Shown here in pieces: positions 21,176-31,445 of a stretch of DNA of 64,000 nucleotides; positions within the stretch are counted from its first letter, which is position 1, and each line of letters starts with the position of its first letter. A program made the translations under genes and the position numbers. Source of the DNA: Saccharina japonica. Its lineage: Eukaryota > Sar > Phaeophyceae > Laminariales > Laminariaceae. The stretch is taken from NCBI GenBank assembly GCA_008828725.1, contig MEHQ01004013.1, forward strand, positions 30,064 through 94,063. The letters run 5' to 3'. Under the pieces are notes generated by a model that worked only from the letters and a program-made list of their open reading frames with translations, ran no database searches and was not told where the DNA came from.

Positions 21176-21459
21176 TGTTAGAGGGGAAAACAGTCGACGA
21201 GGATACGCCTATCAAGCACACAGCAAAAAACACCAGCGACGAATAACAAGGTACGAATAACAAGGACAAAAACGTTTGTCAGATACACAAGCAGGGGTAG
21301 GCGAACCTTTACACTGACTGATCACGCATTGATTGGCGCGATGCCTCACATTCTATACATTATGCACGAAAGCTAGCCGAATCACAAGAGCAAGTCCGAT
21401 TCAACCTCTGACTACGCCTTTCATTTCTAATTGATTCGCACATACGTCGCGCCGCGGCT

Positions 21460-21920
21460 CGGCACTCAAATAACTCACGCGTTAGTCGTTTTGTTTCTTC
21501 GTGGACGCGAAGTGCTACGTGCTTTCGAAAAAATGAAAAAAAAAACACACGAAAACCATGAAACCCACAGCTATAAGGTAAACACAATGTCCATCAGCTG
21601 ACCTTATCCAAATCTTGCCGAATTGATGTAGTATGCAGTCGTGTCGAACCGGTTGGGGGAGGGCGAATTGTAAGTTGTTAGGTATTCGCGGTGCCGGAGA
21701 AAGGGTCAGGCTTGGAAAACGCCTGAAAGAGCGAACTCAACGTTTTACAGTGTCGATCGTTGCTTCTGCCAGTGAGTCAGAGCAAGTGGGTTTTTTACGG
21801 TGTGGATGTTGGGGTGTTATGCCGGTATGACGGAGATGAGTAGGGGTTGCATGCATGTGGACGTGACAACTCTAGCACGTGTACACGTACGGGGACACCT
21901 GCCAGAAAAGATTTTAAAAA
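21460..21920 (+). repeat. dispersed repeat Q, copy 2
   Basis: Aligns with 8870-9340 (see there). This copy carries an A-rich insertion at about 21529-21546 and a shorter middle. It is non-coding. Confidence 0.6.
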
Positions 21921-22465
21921 TGAATATTAACCAAGTGTCCGCGAAATGCGTTCTATGTGCCGGTTGTTTTTCGTCGAAGTTCTCACGTGTAAGCCAATCA
22001 CTGCGTCATCCGTCCCGACACTTCAATTTTTTTATTTAGGTGTATCCAAGGGTCTTCGACAAGAAAATATTCCGACACCACACTCCAATTGTTTTGTTTG
22101 GGGAACCAAATATGGCGGGGGGGGGGTCCAAACTTTGATTTAGGCACCCTCCGGCGTATAGGAGGATACATACCATGCAAAATCTTATATAAACGAAATC
22201 AAAACACACATAAACCCCAGTACTACGAATAAAATTCCCTTTACAAACCAACTCTTTACTTCAACCTATATAACCGAAAGCAAGGGATGTTGGTGAATAA
22301 TCCCCGCATTCCCAAGGGTAGGCAAGGCCTTCTAGACGATACAACAGCACCCAAAGCACGCTCAGTCTGGAAACCGCGTCGAAAGGTAGCAAGCATTCGC
22401 CGTTCACTAACGTGCCCCCCAAGTAGCTTTTTTGCCAAGATGACCGTTGTGTATTGAAATACTCT
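21921..22465. other. no recognisable gene
   Basis: Contains a run of ten G at about 22117 and a TATGGCGGGG segment. Short frames only. Confidence 0.35.
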
Positions 22466-22825
22466 ATGGCCTACCACGTGGTGACGAAACACGCCGTGGT
22501 CGTCGCCGTGAGGTCCCACGATGCCGTGGCTTTGGCCTTCCGAGCCAAGTGCGAAGTGACCAAGTCCAGAAAAGTAACCGTGAAAGAGTAGACGCAGTCA
22601 ATTAGGTCACGAAAGCGCCCAAAGGAAGGAACCAGCGTGACGATTCGACCACGCAAGAGATCGGGTGGAAGGCGAAGCAAGGGAACCCGACAGCAAGCAA
22701 GCAGCCTTCCCATCGACATGGATGGGTCGGACGATGAGCAGGAGGAAGAGGAGGAGAAGGAGGGGGAGGTCGAGCAGGACGAGGGGGACGACGAAGAGGA
22801 GAACGTCGGCGACGAGGGGGACTAG
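22466..22825 (+). pseudogene. acidic-tailed gene remnant, function unknown
   Basis: From ATG at 22466 the frame reads 41 codons of ordinary-looking protein (MAYHVVTKHAVVVAVRSHDA, then AFRAKCEVTKSRKVTVKE), meets TAG at 22589-22591, and stays open in the same frame to 22825 through a basic stretch (RKRPKEGTSVTIRPRKRS) and an acidic one (DDEQEEEEEKEGEVEQDEGD). The basic-then-acidic layout suits a nuclear or nucleolar protein tail, but I recognise no family. An internal stop in otherwise normal-looking sequence suggests a recent pseudogene or an intron I cannot place. The minus-strand proline-rich frames here are shadows of the GA-rich tail. Confidence 0.35.
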
Positions 22826-23289
22826 GGGGGGCGACATGGACCAAGACGGGGAAGACGAGCAGGAAGAAGACAAGGAGGGGGGGGGGGGGAAGAGGAGGAC
22901 GAACAAGTAGAGGACAAGGAGGAAGAAGATAATAGGAAATTGAAGCAGAGGAGAAAGAGGGAGAGGATGAAGAAGAGGAGGAACAGAGAGAAAAGGAAAA
23001 CAACGGGGAGGACAGGCGGCGAGTCGGTGGGGTAGGTAATGAGCGTTGCGGGCGTGGGGGTCGGGGTGTAGGGGCAGCAACGCCTTACGCTGTTAGCTGA
23101 ATCGGGCAGCGCTGCACGTCGAAGAGGCAGTGTAGTCAGTTGGGTTGAATTGGGTACGTCGATTTGTCTTGAGTATGTTTCGCTTGGGTTATTGTGCTCG
23201 ATCGTGGAATGCTGTCGTGCTACGGGATTGTCGCCGGAATACTGTACGACAGCTTATTTTGTCCTTTATGCAAGCTTTCCGAGGTGCCC
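22826..23289. other. GA-rich continuation, no gene recognised
   Basis: A purine-rich tract continues to about 23010, coding Glu/Lys/Arg-rich peptides in more than one frame. It is followed by about 270 bases of mixed sequence leading into the minisatellite. Confidence 0.4.
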
Positions 23290-24050
23290 CGAGTACCTTG
23301 GAGAAATCTAAGGAGTATTGGAAATATAATACTTCAGGTACTTCGTGTACTCGGAGTTTTTCGGGGTTTGATACTCCGGGATGCTGCTCGTACTCGGAGT
23401 ATTTTGGATACGAACACTCTCGATACTGCTTGTACTCGGAGTATTTAAGGGTCAGATACTGCGAGTACTCCTTGTATTCGCAGTACTTCGGACTTCAGTA
23501 CTGCTCATACTCTAAGTGCTCCGAGTATTCGGGCAGCCAGTCTTCAAATGCGTTAAGTACTCGGAGTATGAAATATACCCAAACCTCGGAGTATGCTCGG
23601 AGCATGAAATAAATCAGGAGCATCTTTGAATCAGTCTCAAGACTCGGCCATCATTCCGCCCAGGTTCTGGGAGCATGTGACTAGCGTTAAGAGCATTCCA
23701 GAATTCACAGATACTCCCATTATCTGGGAGTAAAATATGAGTATTTTGGAGTAAATCTACTTCAGGTACTTTTTGTACTCGCAGTATTTCGATGTTCAAT
23801 ACCCTCGATACTCGGAGTACTCCGAGTAAGTTAGATGCTGGTACTCTGAGTACTGCTTGTACTCGAGGATACGTACTGTTCATACTCCCAGTACTCTGAA
23901 TATTTGGGCCTTCACTACTACTCATACTCTGAGTACTCCGAGTATTCACGCCACCAGTACTCAAATACCCTCAGTGCTCGGAGTACAGAGATCCACGATA
24001 CTCCGAGTGTAATCGGAGTCTCGAGTTTACTCAGAGCATCTGTGCAAGCT
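23290..24050. repeat. palindromic TACTCSGAGTA minisatellite, array 4 (largest)
   Basis: More than 25 copies of TACTCSGAGTA with variable linkers. They are interrupted at about 23600-23740 by a non-repetitive segment (GGGAGCATGTGACTAGCGTT, then GAATTCACAGATACTCCCAT) that is the reverse complement of the flank at 10985-11045. Two arrays therefore meet around that segment, which fits an element with minisatellite arms and a unique terminus. Confidence 0.85.
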
Positions 24051-24389
24051 TTGTAATAGTCTATCGTGGAGCAACATCGAGGTAGTCTGGTGTGGTTTTG
24101 TATGTGTTTGTGTTTAAGACCCAGGTAGTACACACAGTAGTCTGAGGTGGCAGTGGTGTTCTGCCTGCCGATATATTTCACAACGGTATTTTTGTTCAGT
24201 CTCATCACGACCGGCTGGTGTGGCGAGTATTGTGGCGGTTCCCCAACTCCGACGCTCCCGTCAGTATGAACACATTCCTTTTACAGTATGTTTGTGTACG
24301 CCATTGTGTACACAATGTACACCCAAAGCCAAGCAGTAGTAGACGCTATACACACGTACGTAGAGCACCGTCTGCATGCGTGTGCGACA
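24051..24389. other. no recognisable gene
   Basis: Mixed sequence with short frames. No repeat is recognised. Confidence 0.4.
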
Positions 24390-24488
24390 AACAAAAAACA
24401 CGCGAAAAAAACAAATGCTTGTTCCCCCCTTCCAGTATAGGGGGGTAGTGGTGTGTCTGGGATTCTGATGCGCGCGCACCCTTGTTCT
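24390..24488 (-). repeat. fragment shared with 6728-6798
   Basis: Read on the minus strand it gives GCGCGCATCAGAATCCCAGA, then ACCACTACCCCCCTATACTGG. The plus strand at 6728-6795 gives GCGCGAATCTGAATCCCAGA, then CTACTACCCCTCCCATCCCC. The piece abuts a family C MITE at 6.8 kb but a SINE here, so it is a separate old repeat. Confidence 0.5.
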
Positions 24489-24612
24489 ATCCCATTTAAT
24501 ATGTTTGGTATATTCGCCCTTTATTCCTCTCTCCGTCCTATTAATAGTTGTAACTCAGATCCTGGGTCACAGAGTAGTCTATTGTTCCTCGTCCCCCATT
24601 ATGTTCCCGTGC
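24489..24612 (-). mobile_element. SINE 3' fragment, minus strand
   Basis: Contains TCCCATTTAATATGTTTGGT, ATTCGCCCTTTATTCC, GTTGTAACTCAGATCCTGGG, TCACAGAGTAGTC and GTCCCCCATTATG. Diverged, head missing. Confidence 0.7.
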
Positions 24613-25330
24613 GTTGTATTAGATGGGCTTATGACAACAAGGGGACCACCCCCACCATATACTGACTACAAGGGTGACTTCGTTTCACGCCTTCGGGTAG
24701 GCACATGTACTTTGCCAAATCGACTCGAAATCAAAACCATATGCGTTTGCCAAATTCCCATGTCATCTGTCAACCATCCACAGATGTTTCCCCCCCCCCG
24801 ATATGTGGAGAGGGTGAACGAGAGCAATCAAAGGGGGTGTGTAAGTATATCCCCCTTTTTGGCATGCTCACAAGAAGATGGTATCGCCCGTCGCCTCTAC
24901 TAAGTCGGGAAAATCCCCCCTTTTACCGCAACGTTCCCCCTTTTGGGGACGTTGCGGGCAGATGACAGATGTCCCTCATTTCTGGGTAAAAACAAGCCAC
25001 CGATAAGTGATCACTCCATGTTTCAGTTGTTGTTGCGCGCCGGATAGACCAACGTCTAACGTCTAAAACACCAACCGCCCATACCCAGTCTAACGTGATC
25101 AGCATGTCAATATACATATATCCATACATACATACCTGGTACATACATACATACATACATACGTGATAGGCAAACCACACACCGGCTGATTACTTGCGTA
25201 CTGCCTCTACCATCATTGGAGCATGTACGTCGTGTGAAACACACATCTTGTTCAGAATCGTGGTTTCCACGTGTGGCCCTGCAAATCAATCGAATACATT
25301 GGTTGGCGGCCTGTGCCGTGTGTGTGTTAT
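24613..25330. other. no gene; perfect hairpin and CATA repeat
   Basis: Holds a strong inverted repeat at 24926-24957 (CCGCAACGT, spacer, ACGTTGCGG, with C and G runs that also pair), plus two further CCCCCTTTT words nearby. A CATA tetranucleotide repeat lies at about 25120-25162 with variant units. Overlapping frames of 60-132 codons at 24505-25180 have no motif. Confidence 0.4.
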
Positions 25331-26850
25331 CTTCGCATTAAACTCGTCGTTTCTACCCAACAACATCAGTACACCCCTTGTCTATCCTGAGTCCTAGTTC
25401 CAGAGAAAAACAAACTATGTGGTCACAGACTGAGGCCGATTCTTATGGGATCGGAATCCAGAAACCCGCACAAGGCTCCGTTCATTTGTTTTCTGTCCCA
25501 AAACCTGCCCGACGCAGCGAAAAATACGAGTTTTTCGCACACAGCAACCGCTCGTGCCACGCGTTCTCGCCTCACAGAGCACGGGTTACGCTAAAATTTC
25601 GAAGGCTGTATACTCCTCTTCTCCAAGCGTCCTCGCTGCCACGTATGAGGGCCGTACGTGGTCTTTGTCCAGAGGTCTTGTGTGGGGGGCGAAGCCTGGT
25701 CCGTTTCTGTCTAAACTTTTCGCTGAACAAACGTGCGTCCCATTTTCGATCAGCAAACAGTTAAAACAGAAATAGACCATGCCTCACGTTCTGTGCGAGA
25801 CTTCTAGTCACAGGCCACATACGGCCCTCAAACATGGAGGGGAGGACGCTCAGAGAACCGGGATATACAGCCTTTGACGTTTTAGCCTGACCCGTGCTTT
25901 GTCAGGTGAGAACTCGTGGCATCGATGGTTGCTGTGTGCGATTGTTTTTTTTTTAGTGTGGGCTGCGTCCAGAAATGGACTATCACTACCGACGGCACTG
26001 CTCGCGGGTTTCTGTACGATGAAGGAAATGCTTTTTCTTTTTATTTCCGATCCCATAAGGGTCGGCCTGAGACAAAGAACAAAACAAACCAAAATAAACG
26101 CAGATGGATGGGTAAAGCATATGTAATGTCAACGTACCGGGTACGAGAATACAACGACACGAGCCAAACCAAAAACATAAGGACAAAAAGCATAAACAAA
26201 AAAAAGGCATCATGAAATGAAACATAATACAACTGACGCAAGGAGACAAAATCGCCTCTAGATGAACTTCATACGTTCCAAGGATTAACAACACACTGCA
26301 GCACGGGCGAAGCAACACAAAGAAGAAGATAAATACGTCAGCATAGGACGGCGGGGGGAAACGAAAACAAGGGGAGACACCAGCCAAAGAGTATGAAAGA
26401 AGACCTAAGAGAAAAAAAGAGAAATATCGTTCTCAAGGCGATTGTAGTGAGATGTTCCCGTCCCTGCAACGAAACCAATACGGGGACCACGCCACACCTT
26501 GCCATTCCCTTCTCACTCTCTTCAATAGCGGTTTCAAGAGCCGGTACTACCTCTGCCGCGCCTGCCTCGGTGAACAACTCAACAAGAAGCAAACAAACAA
26601 AATAAAACAAACAGTGGAACTCAAGATCTAGTCGAACCGATACGTTGCCACACGATGTACTATGTCGCTTCTGCATTCATTCGTCGACAGCTGTACCGGT
26701 ACGGCTGCCCCCCCCCTCCTTTCCTTGCCGCTTCTCTCAGGCGTCCTCAGCTGCATCCCTTAGCCAGCTCCTCTCCGCTTCGCCCCTGTGCCACCTTGCC
26801 ATGAAATCAACCGCCGCATCATCAACATTAAAAGGAGACGTCTGACAACT
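25331..26850 (-). mobile_element. LINE-A-type 3' end and ORF2 tail, split by a fold-back element
   Basis: The minus-strand terminus AGTTTAATGCGAAGATAA is at 25329-25345. The untranslated region matches 33806-34240 and 16630-16930. The last recognisable ORF2 residues are near 26740-26815 (DFMARWHRGEAERSWLRDAA). The element is 5' truncated at about 26850. A 632 bp DNA transposon sits inside at 25435-26066, so the LINE is older than that insertion. Confidence 0.8.
25435..26066. mobile_element. 632 bp fold-back DNA transposon with CTGAG duplications
   Basis: Left end GCCGATTCTTATGGGATCGG; right end in reverse complement GCCGACCCTTATGGGATCGG. CTGAG stands directly outside both ends (25430-25434 and 26067-26071), and the host LINE continues across the gap as in the copy at 33.8 kb. 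The arms keep matching inward for about 240 bases (shared CGCACACAGCAACC, AAAGGCTGTATA and TGAGGGCCGTA segments), leaving a loop of only about 140 bases. A frame at 25554-25775 spans the loop but is not protein-like. It is non-autonomous; the superfamily is uncertain. Confidence 0.85.
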
Positions 26851-27180
26851 GCACGGAGAGGATTGCAGCGAAGCATAAGACACGAATGTTTGTTTTCCCA
26901 CAAGCACTGATGATTCATAACTAATTATTTCTTTTGTGAATTATGATTGGTTGTACCAAGTGCTGATGGTCGTTCGTCATGATCGGCACTTGAGTCAAGG
27001 TTCTTCCTCCTTCAAGTACTGGTGATCGCTATCCATGATCGGGATTTTAGTCAAGGCTATCGCCTGCAACAAGTGCCGGTAAACGCTTGTGATACTTAAG
27101 GCAGGCTTCTATCGATTCTACCACTACTGGTTTTCTGTAGGCATGATCAGTAAATAGGTTTGCATTCCGTTTAGGGGCAG
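26851..27180. repeat. degenerate ~57 bp repeats that can form hairpins
   Basis: Four or five units start CAAGYRCTGRTGRTCG and most hold ATGATCGGNAYTT further on. The clearest is at about 26957-26995, where CAAGTGCTGAT and ATCGGCACTTG are inverted about the unit centre. Starts lie at about 26901, 26957, 27015, 27071 and 27125. They do not resemble other repeats in the window. Confidence 0.5.
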
Positions 27181-28440
27181 TGTGAAGTGTTGGCCGACTA
27201 ACTAACACGTTTATCAATACCTACGTTAAGTACAAGAAGCCACTGCTAGCACTAGTAGTAACAGGAACCGTATCGCTTTGATTTACATTTTGGGGAAGAA
27301 ATCAGGACGACAAGCGTATGGTCTTGTTCAGTTGGGCCTTGTTTGCTCACCACTTTCGCAGGAATGGGGGAGCTAGATAGTGGAGGAGGTACAGTATTTC
27401 CATTTTACATATGCGGGGTATCGTTATCGTAGACACTGATGCTTATTATAACGAATTTCGATGAGTGCAGAGCCCTCTGTCGTAAGCCCAGACTGCGCAA
27501 CGCTGATACAAAGTGGTTGTCGACAGTAGTTGACAAGCTTGACAGTAAGGACACACGTCTGGAATGACGTTCTCCTGTATGAAGTGTTACTGTTTTAGGC
27601 TTTGACCAGAGTTCAGATCGATAGACATCGAATCAGTAGCGTTTTTGAAATGCATACCTTCTACTGTGCGGTATGCTTGTTTGGACCCTGTTTCGAATCG
27701 ATGATCAATTGATTACCGGACGGAGACCAAGTTACGACGGCGTTTCGTAGACCACCGAGAAGGTGTTGGAGCTGCAGCCTGGATAGTTTTGAAGTTTCCT
27801 TACGCTGACGCGACTTCGTATACATTCAAAACGAGTATCGCAGATCGACTGGGTTAACATTAGTCGGTGCTTCAGGTACTACAACAGCTCGATTTCCATT
27901 CAAGGGGAATTATAAAGACAGTAGGGCGCGAACACCGACATATCGGATCAATGGTCATCGACACTGCTGTTGCCTGGGGTATCAGTCACTATCAAGTGTA
28001 GTGTTGTAGCCCAGGAGAGCAGAGGGTATACGTAGCCGGGGAAAGACGTAATTAGCGCTATTGTCTATATTACTGCTGCCAACGGAAACAGCAGTCACGA
28101 TATTTTAGCCAAGTACCACTCGGTAGTGTCGGGAGGGCGACAAGTCAAGGCGCAAGTTTACCCGAAGTGCGGCCGGATAGAACTGGGATCGGATGACCAC
28201 TATTCGTCAGTCAACGTAAATAGCACTGGTTCCGCCAATACCGTTTTGCAGTAGCCGAGTGCAACAGAAGCGCCGGTAATGTTCTAGACAGCACGAGCAA
28301 ATGCCGGCGTGTCACGTTGCGGTTTAACTAAGACGCGACGTGACTACGACCAGATATTTGAGGTCCCTAACAGGTTGGATTGTGGTTGTTTCTTGGTGGT
28401 TTTTGTATTTCGTGCAAGAATACCAACTCCCATTTTACAA
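27181..28440. other. stop-rich unique DNA
   Basis: No frame of 60 codons or more is open on either strand across 26.85-29.09 kb, although base composition is balanced and such frames are common elsewhere in the window. I recognise no repeat, RNA or coding motif. Confidence 0.45.
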
Positions 28441-28886
28441 CCACTCCAAAGGAAAGCCTTGTATATATGAAATATGTATGAAATATGTATACGTAAACTT
28501 TGCATAACACGATAGATAGCTACTTGACGGCGTTCGGTATTACATACGTACGTAGAGTAGATGGGTACTCCTTGTTTCCCAGTTTTTTAGCCTGAAACCG
28601 ATACAGTAGAACCAGTGTAATTATACGGTGTAAACACGAAAAAGCCGGAACCATATTCAAGCGATTGCTTTTTTTCTAAACGTATATACTTTACGAACAG
28701 ATGGTTCTCGGGATTTTTTCCGAAACAGCAATATATTACTACTGTCAAAAATCGTTTGGGTATTCTGTGACGCGAGATCTCTACACGAATATTCAGATAC
28801 TATTTTCCAAATAGGGTTAAGAAACAGCTGGCCAGTGCCGCATTATCTTCCGGCTGGGCGAGCTCGTACTATAGGCCCGAGGTGTA
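28441..28886 (+). repeat. dispersed repeat R, copy e, 5' part
   Basis: Landmarks: GATAGATAGCTACTTGACGG, GAACCAGTGTAATTATACGG, ATCGTTTGGGTATTCTGTGA, GGCTGGGCGAGCTCGTAC and GAGGTGTA, where the copy is broken at a TA by the pogo-like element and resumes at 31365. Comparison with copies b-d fixes the insertion point. Confidence 0.75.
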
Positions 28887-28989
28887 CAGTACAGGACACC
28901 AAATAAGAACCAGGCTAACAAGAAAGCCAGGCTGACATTTCCCAACAAATAAGAAAGACGCGAGGCTGGGCCCCCGCTGCAAAATAAGA

Positions 28990-29439
28990 AAGGCCTATTA
29001 CCCCCCTGGGGAGAATCCCCGACGCCTTCGGGAAACCCTGCTGCCTGCCCCTGGTGGTTTCGAGTGACATGTTTCAGGTTTTCAGCGAATTTATTTGTTT
29101 AATTTTGATCCTTTACAGGAGTGTGTACGCACTTGTAGATTCTTGCTTTTTTTAAAGCATTTTTTTAATATCAATTTTGTATTTTTCCGTTTCATATTTT
29201 TATATTTTCCATTTGTTTCACCCCACAAAAACGTTTTTATTCGACGCGGACACCCGAAAAAAGCGTACTGGGTGGGTATATGTTTTTAAACGTCGCGGCA
29301 GGGAGGAGAGGGGGGGGAGAGGCGAAGAGCAGCCTGTAGTACTGTAGCAGACCCAGGACACACACATCGTGCGGCCCTCATTTTGTCAATGGCGTTCACG
29401 GCCAGACTCAAATCGCTCTCCACATTGGGTTAATTAAGA
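28990..29439. other. transposon 5' non-coding region
   Basis: Inside the pogo-like element. AT-rich, with a chance frame at 29095-29289 and a G-rich stretch near 29303-29322. No motif. Confidence 0.4.
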
Positions 29440-30313
29440 CACAGGGAAAGCCTTCAATACGCAGCAGTTCGATGAGCTAAATATCGCCGCGCGCGAAGGC
29501 GGTGTTTCTGCAGGATGTTTTTTCAACCTTGATACGCTGTGGGGGCTACGGTGTGACGGCTCCCTCAACGAAGAGGAGTAGACAATTGCGGTCGGACGCG
29601 AGTGGCTCGACAACTGCACCCATGCCAGGGCCGCAGCCTTCGGCGAGTCCCACACCGTCGAAAGTGGGCAGAGCCCAAGAACGTGCGACTACTGCAACCG
29701 GTGGGTTGCAAAAACGTTCAAGGCCGCTATCACAGGCGGTTCTGGTGTGAAGACCACGGAGAAACCCACCCTTTTGTCGACAATCTGCACGGGCAGACGG
29801 CAGAAGAGTTGGAGAAAAACCTCAAGGAGGGATGCAACACTCTGCTTTGACTGCTGCCATCAGGGTGCACGGACCAGGTGCACCTGGTCGATGCAGGATA
29901 CCGGCGGCTGGTCAAGTTGGGTGTGGGGAAAGATTTCGAGGCAAAATTGGAGAAGGGTGACTAAGTGGAAACGTGGGACACCAACAAGCTGTCTTCCTCT
30001 GACCGTAGGGTCTTGCTGACGCACTGGGTGGGTGAGGGCGTCCAAAACGTTGATTCGGACCAGCTGTAACGTAGACGCCTGTTTGAATAGACTGGGCTTG
30101 CGATGACAGCAAGACGGTACCGACGACAACCTCATCAACGTCGAAGGCCTGGACGGGCCGTACACGTTTGTCGGCGCCGATGACGGCAAGGAAGTCCCGG
30201 ATGAAATGCATCTCTTTACTCCAGCGGACGAAGACCATCCTGAAGGGTCGAGTGACGAGGATGGCGAGGACCGGGCGACAACACCGGGCGACTTTGTGGA
30301 TCGCACGACTTAG
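29440..30313 (+). pseudogene. DDE_1 (pogo/Jerky-type) transposase, C-terminal half, broken
   Basis: The clear match is from 29773: FVDNLHGQTAEELEKNLKEG (the DN holding the second catalytic Asp), then GCTDQVHLVDAGYRRLVK (third catalytic Asp in VDAGY), VETWDTNKLSSSDRRVLL, THWVGEGVQNVDSDQ, RRRLFE and TGLAMTA; after a frame change, NLINVEGLDGPYTFVGADDG and an acidic end. In-frame stops stand at 29848, 29953, 30067 and 30088, and one extra base near 30107 shifts the frame. The first catalytic Asp and the N-terminal helix-turn-helix are not recognisable upstream (29440-29770), so the gene was shortened before or during decay. In the intact family the protein cuts and rejoins the element at TA. Confidence 0.8.
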
Positions 30314-30653
30314 CTATGCTTGACCATGATGATGATATCGATGCTGATGCCACAACACTGCTTCTGGAATGCCGACCGGGTTACGCCTTTGTCCGCTCAC
30401 CTCCTCCGGCCCTCGATGCATCAATCGTGAAGCAGAACATCATGCTGTGTGCCAGGTGTTGGGATTGGTGAAGGGTTTCACCACAGGACGTGCACAGGCA
30501 CGGACGCGCCAATATTAAAACTATAGGGTGTTGATCAAGCGAACCGGCACGGCGCTCTGTATGAGGCTTCCACTCGGGAAGTACACTGCTATGGGCGCGG
30601 CTGCAGCATACGCTTCGTGGGGGCTACTGGGTGAGGCTACTTCCTTTTCGTGA

Positions 30654-31181
30654 ATGCTTTCACGTGAGCTACTGCCGACATCGCAGGGAGTGCGCACTAG
30701 GGACATCGACCGGGGCGGTCGCACTGGGCATGGCAAGGAGGACAATGATGAGGGGGAGAATGACAAATATGATTGGAGACAGGAAGAGAGAGGAAGGGGG
30801 TGGGGTGGTTATACAGCGAAGAAAGCGGTTCCAAAGAAAAAAGCAGCAGCAGTGGCAGTGAGAAATAGGAAGGGACAGGAGCCGATAAAAAGGGGCAGGG
30901 GAGGGACGACGAGGAACAAGGAAGGAATCAGATGTGTGCGGTGTAGATATCGAAACAGCGATAGTGATCTCGTAGAGGGAAGCTTCCCGAAAGCGAGGAA
31001 GAGGGTGCGGGAATATATTTCAGACGACCTCACCGGGACTAATGATTCACGCAAGGGGAAGAGACGAAAATATAAACGTTCCAACTCCGTTCCCGAGCAC
31101 CTTTCCTCGGCGTCAGTGACCCCCAGTAAGAGTACACGCCGAAGAGTTCGGACGCCGAACGTGCGCATGCGCAATCAGTGA
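30654..31181 (+). CDS. basic low-complexity protein, unknown
   Basis: Open for 175 codons inside the pogo-like element, downstream of the transposase remnant. Composition is dominated by Lys, Arg, Gly and Glu (KKAVPKKKAAAVAVRNRKGQ, RKGKRRKYKRSNSVP), with a short CVRCRY pair of cysteines. It may be the nuclear-localising tail of the old transposase, or a captured host fragment. No domain is recognisable, and with the rest of the element dead it is doubtful that it is expressed. The nominal start is not an ATG supported by context. Confidence 0.35.
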   Translation: MLSRELLPTSQGVRTRDIDRGGRTGHGKEDNDEGENDKYDWRQEERGRGWGGYTAKKAVPKKKAAAVAVRNRKGQEPIKRGRGGTTRNKEGIRCVRCRYRNSDSDLVEGSFPKARKRVREYISDDLTGTNDSRKGKRRKYKRSNSVPEHLSSASVTPSKSTRRRVRTPNVRMRNQ

Positions 31182-31364
31182 GGGTCGTACGGTCAATGGC
31201 GGTATAAATATGAGGTATACAAAATTAAAAAAAACAGCTGGATTTTCGATTTCTGCCCGGCAAAATAAGAAAGAGGCTCAATAAGAAAGAGGCTAAGAAA
31301 ATGACAAAAATAGGAAATCCAGGCTGAGCCCATATTCCTGTTTCTTATTAGATGTCCTGTACTG

Positions 31365-31445
31365 TATGCAAAGTTGTTTTTGGTTGTAGAGATTGTGACG
31401 TTTGAGCCAACCGTCATCCGAAAAGTCATGCGTGTCTATGTCAAA
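31365..31445 (+). repeat. dispersed repeat R, copy e, 3' part
   Basis: Continues copy e after the pogo-like element: TATGCAAAGTTG, AGATTGTGACGTTTGAGCCA and AGTCATGCGTGTCTATG follow the family order. Confidence 0.75.

Larger units (their letters stand above)
28887..31364 (+). mobile_element. 2.48 kb pogo/mariner-like DNA transposon
   Basis: Ends CAGTACAGGACACCAAATAA and, in reverse complement, CAGTACAGGACATCTAATAA. TA lies directly outside both (28885-28886, 31365-31366), and the interrupted repeat R reads through when the element is left out. Subterminal AATAAGAAA and CAGGCTGA words are repeated near both ends. It contains a broken DDE transposase (29440-30313) and a basic-protein frame (30654-31181). 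TA target duplication and the transposase type place it in the Tc1/mariner-pogo group. It is the probable relative of the 175 bp MITEs at 34.2 and 52.7 kb. Confidence 0.85.

Noticed and set aside
22602-23080. Proline/leucine-rich minus-strand frames of 133 and 157 codons
   Set aside because: They are the complement of the GA-rich acidic tract and have pure low-complexity composition.
23145-23612. 155-codon 'YSEYSEY' protein
   Set aside because: It is the translation of the palindromic TACTCSGAGTA array.
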